Shown one piece after another: positions 24,014-33,950 of a stretch of DNA of 64,000 bases. The position numbers were made by a program, and so were the translations under genes. The stretch is from Cylindrospermum sp. NIES-4074. GTDB taxonomy: Bacteria; Cyanobacteriota; Cyanobacteriia; Cyanobacteriales; Nostocaceae. The notes beneath the pieces were generated by a model. It did not search any database and was not told where the DNA came from. It saw nothing but the letters and a program-made list of their open reading frames with translations. The stretch spans positions 5,581,254-5,645,253 of the forward strand of contig AP018269.1 in the NCBI GenBank assembly GCA_003994795.1, written 5' to 3'. Each line of letters begins with the position of its first letter. The first letter of the stretch is position 1.

Positions 24014-24247
24014 ATGCAACTTAAAAGATGGGAATCTCCTCGAAAAGAAGGCAGAAACGACAAAGGTAGAGGTGGTTCTGCAAGGAAGCGACAACTCAAA
24101 AAGCAAAGACAGATGTTGCGGCAAAAGCTTAAGAATAGGGAAAAACCAGATAACAATAAAAACAATAGACGGGGGGAAGAAATTTTAACCTTCCCCCTGT
24201 TTTTTCAACTTTTGTTTAAGGATACAAATCGAACAAATGTAGTCTAA
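24014..24247 (+). CDS. Small strongly basic ORF, possible micro-protein
   Basis: 77 codons with a good SD (AGAGGA, 8 nt before ATG). The first ~55 residues are extremely basic (KRWESPRKEGRNDKGRGG, ARKRQLKKQRQMLRQKLKNR), suggesting nucleic-acid binding. The frame then reads through a strong terminator hairpin (24171-24206), so the C-terminal third may be an artefact or the transcript may be mostly a noncoding RNA of about 200 nt. No family recognised. Confidence 0.35.
   Translation: MQLKRWESPRKEGRNDKGRGGSARKRQLKKQRQMLRQKLKNREKPDNNKNNRRGEEILTFPLFFQLLFKDTNRTNVV
24171..24206 (+). terminator. Strong rho-independent terminator
   Basis: GGGGGAAG (24172-24179) and CTTCCCCC (24190-24197) with a 10-nt AT loop, followed by TGTTTTTTC. 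It lies inside the 3' part of the small basic ORF and implies a transcript starting upstream of 24014. Confidence 0.75.
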
Positions 24248-24771
24248 ATAACAAATCTACAAAAATTAAGTAATATATGCAACATTATTTAAATAATCTA
24301 AAAATAAATTATTTAGTCACTAATAAATATATATAGTAATTAAAATTTAACTTTTTGCTTTCCATCTCAGGGCATAATTAATTAATTATCAAACTACCTG
24401 CCTGGGGTTTTCTTTGTTTAAGTGAATGTTGTTTTAGTATTATATGATACCAGAAAAAATTTTTTATTACTTATTGTAATAATTGCATGAATAAACTGAA
24501 AATCAATGATGAAGTAAAGATGAATTTTGCCAGCCACGGTCTAAAATCCAATGGTGAAACTACTAAACTAATGTAAAGTAACAAATTATTCCACCCTTAC
24601 TAAGGAGAATTAAAATTTACAGAGGCGGAAGTTGTATATCTTGCATTAACCTCCGATGATGAGACAAGCTTAAAAAAGGAGTTATGAGCTATTCACGCTC
24701 GCTATTTCAGGATTTCGATATGCTCTAGATAATCTATCGATTTTTTTCTTGCACACAAGGAGTCATTTATC
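24248..24771. other. AT-rich intergenic region upstream of the WecG/TagA gene
   Basis: No open frame is supported. Long AT runs (24260-24360, 24430-24480) suggest the promoter region of the exopolysaccharide genes. The ribosome-binding sequence AAGGAG at 24757-24762 serves the GTG start at 24772. Confidence 0.35.
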
Positions 24772-25566
24772 GTGGAACCTGTGTTTCTACCTACACAAAA
24801 GGTGCTTGATTTTCCTATTACTGCCTTACGCTTTGATGATCAGATACAAACGATATTGAAATGGGCGAGTACTCGTGAGAGTAAAACTGTATGCGTAGCC
24901 AATGTACACATGCTTATGGAAGCACATTGGAATCCAGAGTTCGCTAACGTCTTAAGAAATGCAGACCTAGTTACTCCTGATGGTATGCCTCTTGTTTGGA
25001 TGATGCGACAAATGGGAGTACATTACCAAGATCGTGTTGCCGGAATGGATATTTTCCTAGCATTGTGTCAATTTGCTAAAACACTAAACCTAAGTGTTTT
25101 CTTTTTAGGTTCTCAAATTGAAATTCTGTCTCAAATGAGAAAAAGGTTAGACCAGGAATTTCCTCAGTTAAAAATTGCGGCAATGGAACCACTACCCTTT
25201 CGTCCCTTGACAGAGATTGAAGATGAAGCTCTGATTCAAAAGATTAATTCTAGTGGTGCTGGTATAGTATTGGTATCCCTGGGATGTCCAAAACAAGAAA
25301 ACTGGATGGCTCAACATAAAGGTAAAATTCAGGCAGTAATGATTGGAGTGGGTGGAGTTTTCCCAGTTTATGCAGGAATTCAGAAACGCGCACCCCTTAT
25401 AGTTCGTAATCTAGGTCTGGAATGGTTGTATCGTTGGATTCAAGAACCGCGCCGACTTTGGGGTCGTTATATTAAGACGATTCCACCTTTCATTTGGTTA
25501 GCGACCAAGCAGCTACTGTCATCAAGTCGTTTTGCAGCGGTATTCCTTAACGGAAGTGGGGATTGA
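24772..25566 (+). CDS. WecG/TagA/CpsF family glycosyltransferase
   Basis: 264 residues starting at GTG, 9 nt after AAGGAG. Family signatures: VCVANVHMLMEA, ADLVTPDGMPLVWMMR, DRVAGMDIFLALCQ, FFLGSQIEI, VLVSLGCPKQENWMAQHKG, GVGGVFPVYAG and the C-terminal GLEWLYRWIQEPRRLWGRY. Known members (WecG, TagA) add N-acetylmannosamine or its uronic acid to a lipid-linked sugar as the second step of repeat-unit assembly. The initiating phosphoglycosyl transferase is not in the window. Confidence 0.93.
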   Translation: MEPVFLPTQKVLDFPITALRFDDQIQTILKWASTRESKTVCVANVHMLMEAHWNPEFANVLRNADLVTPDGMPLVWMMRQMGVHYQDRVAGMDIFLALCQFAKTLNLSVFFLGSQIEILSQMRKRLDQEFPQLKIAAMEPLPFRPLTEIEDEALIQKINSSGAGIVLVSLGCPKQENWMAQHKGKIQAVMIGVGGVFPVYAGIQKRAPLIVRNLGLEWLYRWIQEPRRLWGRYIKTIPPFIWLATKQLLSSSRFAAVFLNGSGD

Positions 25567-25804
25567 AGGATTCTGTTTGTAGTCGTTTGCAGTGAAATAG
25601 TAGAGAACGCCCTAACACATCTACTTTTGTGGATCAAAAAAGCAGTGTAACTTCTTCCCTCTTGATCTGAACACCTTTAATTGCACAGATAGGGGCATTG
25701 GGAAGTGTAATAGGTGATGTTTGTTCAGAAATAGCTCGAATAGTGATTAATGCTTTTCATACGCGAAGTAAGTCAGGTTTACTTTATATAAATTACGCAA
25801 ACTA

Positions 25805-26965
25805 ATGACGCAAAAGCACGTACGCCTATCTTGGGTTAGTCCTAGCATGGAACTAGGCTTTTACATCCAGCCTGTTCTCCGCAATCTTCAGCAGATATTG
25901 CCGGAAATGGAAGTTTTTACAGCTAAATGGGTGGGATTTGTACCAGGCTGTGAGAATGCTTTTAAAGTCAATGTAATAGGTGACAGCAGAGCAATTATTC
26001 TGAGCAAAACAACTACAGGATATCAACGTATAATCCAGCTATTATCATTAAAAATTATACCTATTCTTTTGCGGTTTAAACCGCAAGTTATATTTGTTAC
26101 AGGTTTTTCCTTATGGACTCTTCTCGTACTTATGTTAAAGCCATTAACAAGATGGCGAATCATCATCATATACAGTGGCAGCTCGCCTAACATAGATATG
26201 ACTGATTTGCCAGTTCGGACTTTCAGTAGACGTTTAATGGCTAAGTATGCTGATGCATTAGTTACAAACTCTCAGGCTGGAAAAGCATATTTTACGAGTT
26301 TCTTAAAGGTTGAAGAGGCTAAAATTTTTGCTAGGCCCTACCAAATCCCTGATAAGCAGGCACTCTTAGAATTTGGAGCGGACACGGATTTAGATTTAGC
26401 TAACATTCAACATCCAGTCTTTCTGTTTATTGGTCAGGTAACCCATCGTAAGGGTGTCAGCTTTCTCTTAGAAGCTTGTTTACTACTAGAAAATCAGGGT
26501 TGCCAGGATTATAGCCTAATTGTGATTGGTGATGGTGAGCAACGTCAAGAACTTGAAAGTTGGACTAGAGAGCATAATTTGGAAGGTAAAGTTAGGTTTG
26601 AAGGATGGGTGAACTATGGTGGATTGGGCCGATATTTTGAGAATACAGACATTTTTATATTTCCCACATTAGAAGATACTTGGGGCATGGTAGTACTGGA
26701 ATCCATGCTATTTGGTAAACCTGTAATGTGTTCTAAATATGCAGGAGTATCAGAAATGATTTTACATGGAGAAAATGGCTATATCTTTGATCCCTATGCT
26801 TCTACAGAAATAGCTAAATTTATGCAGTTTTTTATCAATAATCCAAACCAAATAATTGCTATGGGAAATAAGTCAAAAGATATGATAGCTCATTATACTC
26901 CAGAGGCAGCAGCACAGTTTTTAGCCCAGGTTCAATCTTTCGCTTTTGAAAAATCTACAAAATAA
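25805..26965 (+). CDS. GT4-type glycosyltransferase (tandem paralogue 1)
   Basis: 386 residues, GT-B fold. The C-terminal donor-binding half has FLFIGQVTHRKGVSFLLEA, VIGDGEQR, and the retaining GT4 signature EDTWGMVVLESMLFGKPVMCSKYAGVSEMI (E-x7-E pattern). Highly similar to the next gene, including SLWTLL-LMLKPL-RWRI and the final HYTPEAAAQFLAQV. Acts in repeat-unit assembly; donor sugar unknown. Confidence 0.9.
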   Translation: MTQKHVRLSWVSPSMELGFYIQPVLRNLQQILPEMEVFTAKWVGFVPGCENAFKVNVIGDSRAIILSKTTTGYQRIIQLLSLKIIPILLRFKPQVIFVTGFSLWTLLVLMLKPLTRWRIIIIYSGSSPNIDMTDLPVRTFSRRLMAKYADALVTNSQAGKAYFTSFLKVEEAKIFARPYQIPDKQALLEFGADTDLDLANIQHPVFLFIGQVTHRKGVSFLLEACLLLENQGCQDYSLIVIGDGEQRQELESWTREHNLEGKVRFEGWVNYGGLGRYFENTDIFIFPTLEDTWGMVVLESMLFGKPVMCSKYAGVSEMILHGENGYIFDPYASTEIAKFMQFFINNPNQIIAMGNKSKDMIAHYTPEAAAQFLAQVQSFAFEKSTK

Positions 26966-27204
26966 AGTATTACAGACTCTCATACCGAACCTAGTGTAGC
27001 AAAGTGAAGTATCCGAAGAGATCTTTTCCTGATCCTGTCAGAGACGGTGCACGAACAGAAAGTTTAACTTTGTCACGCACAGAATAACAACCGAGCATTT
27101 TATATTAGAGTATTCTTGGAGAACTAATTTCATCCATTCTGGATACATCTGAAGAACGGCACGATATCTAATTTCCTATATAAACCCTAAAACTGGTGTT
27201 ATGA

Positions 27205-28377
27205 GTGATGCTTGTAAATAATACAGAAAACCTACGTATAGCTTGGCTTTTTCCCTCACTAGCGGGAGGAAATTATTGGCATCCAGTTTTGTGCGAGTTC
27301 AGCAAAATATTTAAACAAACTATTGTCTATACGGGTAATTGGTCTGGCTTCTCTTCAGGATATGAAGATACCTTTAAGATTCAAGTTGTAGGTAAGACTA
27401 GCTATGTACCCACTATTCAACCGGCTCAATCACAAGAAGGATATGGTCGTGGTTTTATAAATGTATCACCACGTATTGTTACGCTTTTATATCAATTCAA
27501 GCCTCATATAATCTTTGCCAGTGGTTTCTCTCTATGGACTCTATTATCGGTATTGTTAAAACCTTTAGGCAGATGGCGAATTGTAATACTTTATGAAGGA
27601 AGCTCTCCAAATGTAGATTACCAAGATTCACCTATAAGATCCTGGGTGCGACGTGCAATTGTTAAGTCGGTAGATGCATTCATTACCAATACTAGTAGCG
27701 GAAGTAATTATCTCACCAAAATTCTTCAAGCTCAAGAAAATCAGGTTTTTAGCAGGCCATATCAAGTACCCGATTCGCAAGCTTTGTTGAAACTTATGAA
27801 AGTTTCTCAACCGAGTGATGAGATAAATCTACAGCGACCAGTATTCCTTTTTATCGGACAACTGATTCAGAGGAAAGGACTTGAATACCTCTTGAAAGCT
27901 TGCGTAATTTTACAGTCTTGGGGATACGTAAACTACACATTAATGGTGTTAGGTCAAGGTCCATTGCGAGATGAACTTGAAGTTTTTAGTAAGCAACATA
28001 ACTTGAATATTCAATGGATAGGTTGGGTAGATTACGGTTCTATAGGCGCATACTTTCAGAATGCAGATATTTTTGTACTTCCCACCTTAGAAGATACTTG
28101 GGGGATGGTTGTCATGGAATCCATGCTGTTTGGTAAACCCGTAATGTGTTCTAAATATGCAGGAGCCGCAGAAATGATCATTGATGGCGTTAATGGTTAC
28201 CTCTTTAATCCCAAAGAACCAGAGGAACTAGCTAAACTTATGAGCAGCTTCATAGATAATCCTAATTTAATTCCTTCTATGGGTAAAGAATCTCAGCGTT
28301 TGATTGCTCAACATACCCCTGTGGCAGCAGCACAGTTTCTAGCTGAAGTCACAGAACGTACTTTACAATATGAGTAG
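27205..28377 (+). CDS. GT4-type glycosyltransferase (tandem paralogue 2)
   Basis: 390 residues, close paralogue of the preceding gene: FASGFSLWTLLSVLLKPLGRWRIVILYEGSSPN, FLFIGQLIQRKGLEYLLKA, LEDTWGMVVMESMLFGKPVMCSKYAGAAEMI, and HTPVAAAQFLAEV. It differs in the acceptor half (loop LAGGNYWHPV, insertion after the first domain), which suggests a different acceptor. ATG at 27208, one codon later, is also possible. Confidence 0.9.
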   Translation: MMLVNNTENLRIAWLFPSLAGGNYWHPVLCEFSKIFKQTIVYTGNWSGFSSGYEDTFKIQVVGKTSYVPTIQPAQSQEGYGRGFINVSPRIVTLLYQFKPHIIFASGFSLWTLLSVLLKPLGRWRIVILYEGSSPNVDYQDSPIRSWVRRAIVKSVDAFITNTSSGSNYLTKILQAQENQVFSRPYQVPDSQALLKLMKVSQPSDEINLQRPVFLFIGQLIQRKGLEYLLKACVILQSWGYVNYTLMVLGQGPLRDELEVFSKQHNLNIQWIGWVDYGSIGAYFQNADIFVLPTLEDTWGMVVMESMLFGKPVMCSKYAGAAEMIIDGVNGYLFNPKEPEELAKLMSSFIDNPNLIPSMGKESQRLIAQHTPVAAAQFLAEVTERTLQYE

Positions 28378-28615
28378 TGAACTTATATTATCCTCATTTA
28401 AGTGCTGATACTAATCTAGCACTACTAATAGATGCAAACTGCATTAGTATCTATTCTGCTACCCAATATGCATAATGTTTACACAGATTGTCTAACCAAA
28501 ACTTTAAATTGGAGTAATAGAGTAAAGCAAACATAATGGGGTGTTCAATTTTATTAATATATTGAGCCAGTTTGGGCTGAATTTGTCAATTGAGCACTTC
28601 AAAAATATAAAAATA

Positions 28616-29758
28616 ATGAAAATTTTCCTCTACTTAAAACATTTTCCTCCCTATGGTGACCAACTCAATGAAGGAACAATTAAAGCTGTACATGGATTAG
28701 CTACTGGACTTGTAAACTCTGGAACTCAAGTTACGGTTTTATGTGAATCGTCTACCTCTAATGAGGAATCATATAGAACTGAATCTGGCTATGAAATTAA
28801 ATGTTTTGTGAATCTGAATGCCAGTTCTCGTTCTTTCAAAATCTCGACTGGCTTGCAACGCTATGTACGAAATTATTTGGATAACACATCCATTGTGATA
28901 CTTAATGGCATGTTTCATTCCAGCGTTTACTCCTTATCTCGCATATTGAAAAAGCATGGAGTTCCTTACATCGTTGCACCTCATGACCCCTATAGCCCTG
29001 CTATTTTTAGTAAAAATGCTTTTCCGAAATTGATATACTGGTATTTTTTAGAGCGAAATATGTTAAAGCAAGCAAAAGCTGTTCAGGTTTTAGATGCTCG
29101 ACACGGTAAATTGCTCAATCAATTAAGAGTTAATACCCCAATTTTAGCTATACCTAACGGCTTTTCCCCAAAAGATGTTTATCCAGAAATGTCGCTGGAG
29201 TGGCCGCAAGATGGCACAGCACAATTGTTTTTCTTAGGTCGTTTAGATGCCTACAACAAAGGTATAGACCTGCTGCTAGATGCATTTGCTCAAATTGCTA
29301 ACATCGAAGATACTCAACTGACTATTCAAGGTCCAGATTGGGGAGATAAAAAGAGTTTACAAGCACAAGCCACAAAACTTTCTATTACTGAAAAAGTTTC
29401 ATTTCTTCATCCTGATTATGATAAATCTCCTTCTTTAATCATCCAAAAATATGATGTTTTTTGTATTCCCTCACGTTTTGAAGGCTTCAGTTTGGCTGCA
29501 TTGGAAGCGATGCTGGCTGGACGGGTATTACTGGTTTCAGAAATAGCGGGAATAGTCCCATATGTTGAGAACAGTGGTTGCGGTGTCGTGGTTGCAGCAG
29601 AGGTGTCAGCAATTAAATTAGGCTTAATAAAGCTACTTAAACGTCGTTCAGAATGGAAAGATATGGGTTTAGCAGGAAGAAATTATGCGCTTAAGCATCT
29701 ACAGTGGGACAAAATTGCATCCACTGCTTTGAAACAGTATCAGCAATTAGTTAAGTAA
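28616..29758 (+). CDS. GT4-type glycosyltransferase
   Basis: 380 residues from ATG 28616 (MKIFLYLKHFPPYGDQLNEG); the open frame begins 25 codons earlier, but the family start is here. Donor half: FFLGRLDAYNKGIDLLLDAF, LTIQGPDWGDK, SRFEGFSLAALEAMLAGRVLLVSEIAGIVPYV. The GT4 Glu pair (EGFSLAALE) is intact. Soluble or peripheral enzyme of the exopolysaccharide locus. Confidence 0.88.
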   Translation: MKIFLYLKHFPPYGDQLNEGTIKAVHGLATGLVNSGTQVTVLCESSTSNEESYRTESGYEIKCFVNLNASSRSFKISTGLQRYVRNYLDNTSIVILNGMFHSSVYSLSRILKKHGVPYIVAPHDPYSPAIFSKNAFPKLIYWYFLERNMLKQAKAVQVLDARHGKLLNQLRVNTPILAIPNGFSPKDVYPEMSLEWPQDGTAQLFFLGRLDAYNKGIDLLLDAFAQIANIEDTQLTIQGPDWGDKKSLQAQATKLSITEKVSFLHPDYDKSPSLIIQKYDVFCIPSRFEGFSLAALEAMLAGRVLLVSEIAGIVPYVENSGCGVVVAAEVSAIKLGLIKLLKRRSEWKDMGLAGRNYALKHLQWDKIASTALKQYQQLVK

Positions 29759-29858
29759 ATTTTGAAATAGGAATAGCTAATTGTTAGTGTCTTTACTAAT
29801 CCTCATATGAAAATTTTAGTTCATTAGCTGTGTAAAGCATTATGGAAGTATTAATTCT

Positions 29859-31124
29859 ATGAAACAGTTAAAAATTCTTATCTCCGCATATGCCTGTGAA
29901 CCCGGAAAGGGTTCGGAGCCAGGAGTAGGCTGGAATGTTGTTAGGGAAGTGAGCAAGTTTCATCAAGTCTGGGTACTGACATCGAATTGTCACCGTCAAG
30001 GTATGGAAACTTATCTGGCAGACAACTCACTGCCCAATCTGCACGTTCTTTACCTAGACCCCCTCGGCTGGATATTAGACTGGAATCATGAGGGTAAGGG
30101 AACACAATGGTCTGTTCATTTTCATTACTACCTTTGGCAAATCTGGGCTTATTTTATCAGTCGCTTACTCCAAAAGCAGATTAGCCTTGATATCGTACAT
30201 CACGTGACCTATGTAAGGTATTCAAGCCCTAGCTTCGTCTCCCTACTACCAATTCCTTTCATTTGGGGTCCGGTCGGTGGTGGGGAATCTGCGCCCAAGA
30301 AGTTTTGGAAGGATTTTAGTTTGCGTGCCAAGGCTTATGAAACTGCACGATACTTGCTTCGCTCCTTAGGTGAAATTGATCCCTTCGTACATATGACTGC
30401 TAAAAGGAGTGCTGTAGTCCGAGCAACAACTGAGGATACAGCTAAACGACTCTACAGGTTGGGTGCGAATCATGTACAGATTATGCCTGAATCAGGTTTA
30501 TCAGAGGAAGACATAGCTTGTCTCGCTCAATGCAAAATACCTGATAGTAACCCTGTAAGATTTATTAGCATGGGCAGACTTTTGCACTGGAAAGGCTTTC
30601 ATTTAGGATTACGTGCTTTTGCTCAGGCTGGCTTAGCAGATGCAGAGTACTGGATTTTAGGAGATGGTCCTGAAAAGGAGCAACTTCATATCCTTACCCA
30701 AGATTTAGGAATTGCCCAACAAGTCAAGTTTTGGGGCAAACTACCCCGTGAAGAGACTTTAGGTAAGCTTGGAGAAAGCCATATTCTGATTCATCCCAGC
30801 CTACATGACTCTGGGGGATGGGTTTGTATGGAAGCGATGGCAGCCGCTCGTCCGGTAATTTGCCTGGATTTAGGAGGACCAGGGTCTCAGGTTACAGAAG
30901 AAACGGGCTTGAAAATCAAGGCATATACGCCTGAGCAAGCAGTAAGCGATCTTGCCAACGCCATGACATATTTGGCTGGTGACCCAGGACTAAGATTGCG
31001 TATGGGTCAAGCTGGGCAAAAGAGAGTGCGAGAAACTTTCAGTTGGCAAAGTAGAGGGCGGCAGTTGGTTCAACTCTACGAAGAAATTTCGACTAAGGAT
31101 AAATCCATCCAGAAATTGGGTTAG
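29859..31124 (+). CDS. GT4-type glycosyltransferase
   Basis: 421 residues: ILISAYACEPGKGSEPGVGWNVV at the N-terminus (glycine-rich loop of the GT4 subfamily), IPFIWGPVGGGE, then FISMGRLLHWKGFHLGLRAF, ILGDGPEK, HPSLHDSGGWVCMEAMAAARPVICLDLGGPG. Seven bases separate its stop from the Wzy-like gene, so the two are probably co-translated from one transcript. Confidence 0.88.
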   Translation: MKQLKILISAYACEPGKGSEPGVGWNVVREVSKFHQVWVLTSNCHRQGMETYLADNSLPNLHVLYLDPLGWILDWNHEGKGTQWSVHFHYYLWQIWAYFISRLLQKQISLDIVHHVTYVRYSSPSFVSLLPIPFIWGPVGGGESAPKKFWKDFSLRAKAYETARYLLRSLGEIDPFVHMTAKRSAVVRATTEDTAKRLYRLGANHVQIMPESGLSEEDIACLAQCKIPDSNPVRFISMGRLLHWKGFHLGLRAFAQAGLADAEYWILGDGPEKEQLHILTQDLGIAQQVKFWGKLPREETLGKLGESHILIHPSLHDSGGWVCMEAMAAARPVICLDLGGPGSQVTEETGLKIKAYTPEQAVSDLANAMTYLAGDPGLRLRMGQAGQKRVRETFSWQSRGRQLVQLYEEISTKDKSIQKLG

Positions 31125-31130
31125 AAAAGT

Positions 31131-32378
31131 ATGAATTTATCTCTAACTTTCTTGTCTGTCATGCTGATCCTGAGCGGACTGACAGATTTTATCCGCATAG
31201 TGCGTTTGGGAGCAATTACTGGTTTAGGTGTAATCACCTTGATTTCATTTTTTGGCAGTTGGTATTTGCTATTCACTCATTCCCGGCTACCCAAAGTAGT
31301 ATTAGTAGTATCTTCGTTAGTTTTATTTATTATCTCAGGCTTTCTCGATTGGTTGTGGCACTTCTCAGTATTATCTCCCGTAACTGTCATCCAGAACCTG
31401 TCAGTATATATGGGATTTGTGGGGCTACTGCTACTCAGCATAACCCAAAGTAATCGAACGTTCGACCTACCCGAATACATAAGTAAAAGTCTACCAAGAG
31501 GAATTCAGATATCGGTTTCGCTCTATGGATTAGGACTGGTCTTAGGTGGCCCTGGCTCAGGTATCATTATGGGTGCTCGCTCTTTTGCCTTATTTGCAAT
31601 AATAGGATCTGCTTGGTTCCTGGCGACATGGCGCTATCGCTTTCCTGGCAGTCTATTGTGGGCAAGTTTTACCATCCTAACTCTTGCTTTTAGCTTCTCG
31701 CGCACAGCATTGGTTATCACTTTAATGCTGTTCCCCCTATCTCAATTATCCCTCACCAGTCTCAAGGGTTTGCTGCGGATGGGTTTAACCATCACCCTGT
31801 TAATTACCGTTTGCTTTTTAGCGTTCACCTTTGTCGAACCCATACGCTCTCGCTTTACTGATGCAGGAGATAATGCCCGCGTTGGCGGAGTGCAAATTAA
31901 CACCTCTGGACGAAACCTAGCCTGGCCTGTTGCGTATACCTCTGCTATGGAATCGCCCTGGATTGGTAAGGGGCCCACTTCTGTAGGGATGGTTTTGGTA
32001 AAACGTGTTGGTTCCGAATTTGCTCACCCACATAATGACTACTTGCGAATTTTTCATGATTTTGGTCTGATAGGTTTAACATTTTGGTTACTGGGATATT
32101 GGGTATTAATCATCAAAACTTTTCAGAACTGGCAATGGGCAGACCGATATGATCAAGAAAATGCCCATATTCACCTCGCTAGTTTTCTGGCTTTGATCGC
32201 TGTGGCTTTAGGGATGATGAGTGATAATGTCGTAGTATATATATTCGTTATGGCTCCTTTAGGCATCCTGGTAGGTGCTTCCCTTGGAAGTGGAAGCCGC
32301 CGTAAAAAGGTGATTAGATCACACGACAAATTAAATGTTGTACCAGCTAGTTTAGAACAACTGACTATGAAATATTAA
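31131..32378 (+). CDS. O-antigen polymerase/ligase-like membrane protein (Wzy/WaaL family)
   Basis: 415 residues with about ten hydrophobic segments (for example VVLVVSSLVLFIISGFL, LLWASFTILTLAFSFSRTAL, LLITVCFLAFTFV). The family-typical periplasmic loop with R-G-R...W and HPHNDYLRIFHDFGLIGLTFWLLGYW near residue 300 is present (AHPHNDYLR). It would polymerise lipid-linked repeat units outside the membrane, with the flippase at 36416-37777 as partner. Confidence 0.82.
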   Translation: MNLSLTFLSVMLILSGLTDFIRIVRLGAITGLGVITLISFFGSWYLLFTHSRLPKVVLVVSSLVLFIISGFLDWLWHFSVLSPVTVIQNLSVYMGFVGLLLLSITQSNRTFDLPEYISKSLPRGIQISVSLYGLGLVLGGPGSGIIMGARSFALFAIIGSAWFLATWRYRFPGSLLWASFTILTLAFSFSRTALVITLMLFPLSQLSLTSLKGLLRMGLTITLLITVCFLAFTFVEPIRSRFTDAGDNARVGGVQINTSGRNLAWPVAYTSAMESPWIGKGPTSVGMVLVKRVGSEFAHPHNDYLRIFHDFGLIGLTFWLLGYWVLIIKTFQNWQWADRYDQENAHIHLASFLALIAVALGMMSDNVVVYIFVMAPLGILVGASLGSGSRRKKVIRSHDKLNVVPASLEQLTMKY

Positions 32379-32385
32379 GTAGAGA

Positions 32386-32586
32386 CTAAAAAAATATTCT
32401 GCCATCTTCAGTGATTGCTCTTTGTGTTCCTAATATCTTGGTTTGTGTTTTGTTTGTGCGTTCACTTCGGATAGTTATCACCGTAATCTCAGCAGCATAC
32501 TGATGGGATAGCCAGAGATTGTTGGTGTGTTGACCTTTACGAAGTTCTAGATGATTTTTCTTTACTATTGAGAGAGTTAACTTCAT
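32386..32586 (-). pseudogene. Possible transposase fragment
   Basis: On the minus strand a 66-codon frame reads LSIVKKNHLELRKGQHT, NNLWLSHQYAAEITVITI and TKILGTQRAITEDGRIFF. This is reminiscent of the part of ISAs1-like transposases around the DHGR-E-R motif, with the DHGR reading NHLE. Both ends of the transposase are missing. It fills the gap between the Wzy-like gene and the next glycosyltransferase. Assignment is weak. Confidence 0.3.
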
Positions 32587-33769
32587 GAGAGTTCTGTTAC
32601 TGCATAATCGATACCAGCTCGCAGGTGGTGAGGATGGGGTAGTACAAGCTGAGAAGTGCTTATTAGAAGCCAATGGTAATCAAGTATCTTTACTAGAAGC
32701 CAACAATGATGAAATCCAAAACACTTGGGATAAAGTGACGACTGCTGTTAGTGCAATTTACTCCCATTCAGCTAAAGAACGTGTTGGCAAAGAAATTGAC
32801 CGATTCCACCCACAGGTAATCCATGTTCATAACTTTTTTCCACTGCTCTCTCCTTCAATTTATGATGCTTGTCGAGAATATGGTCTGCCTGTAGTTCAAA
32901 CTCTTCACAACTATCGGCTTGCTTGCCCCAAAGCTATGCCCTTTCGAGATGGCAAAATCTGTGAGGAGTGCATCGGACAACCGATCCCGTGGCCTAGTGT
33001 TGTGCATGGCTGCTATCGGAACTCACGTGTACAAAGCTCGGTAGTTGCTGCCATGAATACCTGGCATCAACTGCGAGGTACTTGGCAGCAACGAGTAGAT
33101 GCTTATATTGTCTTTACTCACTTTCAAAAAGATAAAATGGTTCAAGCTGGATTACCAGCAGAAAAAATATATATCAAACCTAATTTTGTTTTTGCTCGTG
33201 ACTCTCCAGACCGATCTGTTAGTATCAGTAAATATATACTTTTTGTGGGTAGGTTATCTGAAGAAAAGGGAGTTTCAGTTTTAATTGATGCCTATATACA
33301 AAATAATATCTGCATGCCACTAAAAATTGTTGGGGATGGACCTTTACGTCGAAAAATACAGCAACAGGTTGAAGATAGTAGCGTCAATAATGTAATTGAA
33401 TTTTTAGGTTTTCAGAATAAGTCTACAGTCTTATCACTAATGTGTCAGGCACAGTTTTTAGTATTTCCTTCCATTTGGTATGAAGGCTTTCCCTTAACGA
33501 TTGTTGAGGCTTTTTCCTGTGGTCTACCTGTCTTAGCTCCCAAATTAGGTGGGATGGCGGAAATAGTAGAAAATGAAATAACTGGATTACATTTTGAACC
33601 AGGAAATGTGGCAGACCTATCTGCCAAAATAAACTGGGCAATGAATCATGCTGAATCTATGATTATTATGAGTAAAAATGCTCACTTGGTATATGAGGCT
33701 AAGTATACTCCTAAAACTAATTATCAGGAGTTGGTAAAGATTTACGAGCAAGTTATCAATAAAAAGTAA
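32585..33769 (+). CDS. GT4-type glycosyltransferase
   Basis: 394 residues starting MRVLLLHNRYQLAGGEDGVV, a loop typical of a cyanobacterial/enterobacterial capsule GT4 group. N-domain: HVHNFFPLLSPSIYDA, PVVQTLHNYRLACP and a Cys pair (KICEECIG). Donor half: ILFVGRLSEEKGVSVLIDAY, IVGDGPLRR, WYEGFPLTIVEAFSCGLPVLAPKLGGMAEIV. Acts on a lipid-linked acceptor in the cytoplasm. Confidence 0.9.
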   Translation: MRVLLLHNRYQLAGGEDGVVQAEKCLLEANGNQVSLLEANNDEIQNTWDKVTTAVSAIYSHSAKERVGKEIDRFHPQVIHVHNFFPLLSPSIYDACREYGLPVVQTLHNYRLACPKAMPFRDGKICEECIGQPIPWPSVVHGCYRNSRVQSSVVAAMNTWHQLRGTWQQRVDAYIVFTHFQKDKMVQAGLPAEKIYIKPNFVFARDSPDRSVSISKYILFVGRLSEEKGVSVLIDAYIQNNICMPLKIVGDGPLRRKIQQQVEDSSVNNVIEFLGFQNKSTVLSLMCQAQFLVFPSIWYEGFPLTIVEAFSCGLPVLAPKLGGMAEIVENEITGLHFEPGNVADLSAKINWAMNHAESMIIMSKNAHLVYEAKYTPKTNYQELVKIYEQVINKK

Positions 33770-33950
33770 TTGCTGAGGGTTTATGTACTATAAAATTTTG
33801 CATCTTTTAAATCACTCAGCTTAACTAAAAAAATATGTTGGGATTGACCTATTATATTTATATTAATTAAACATATAGTTTAGTTAGTAACTTATAGAAA
33901 CAGCATCCTGATAATTTTGAGAAACTAAAAAATCGAAGGAGATTTATCTA

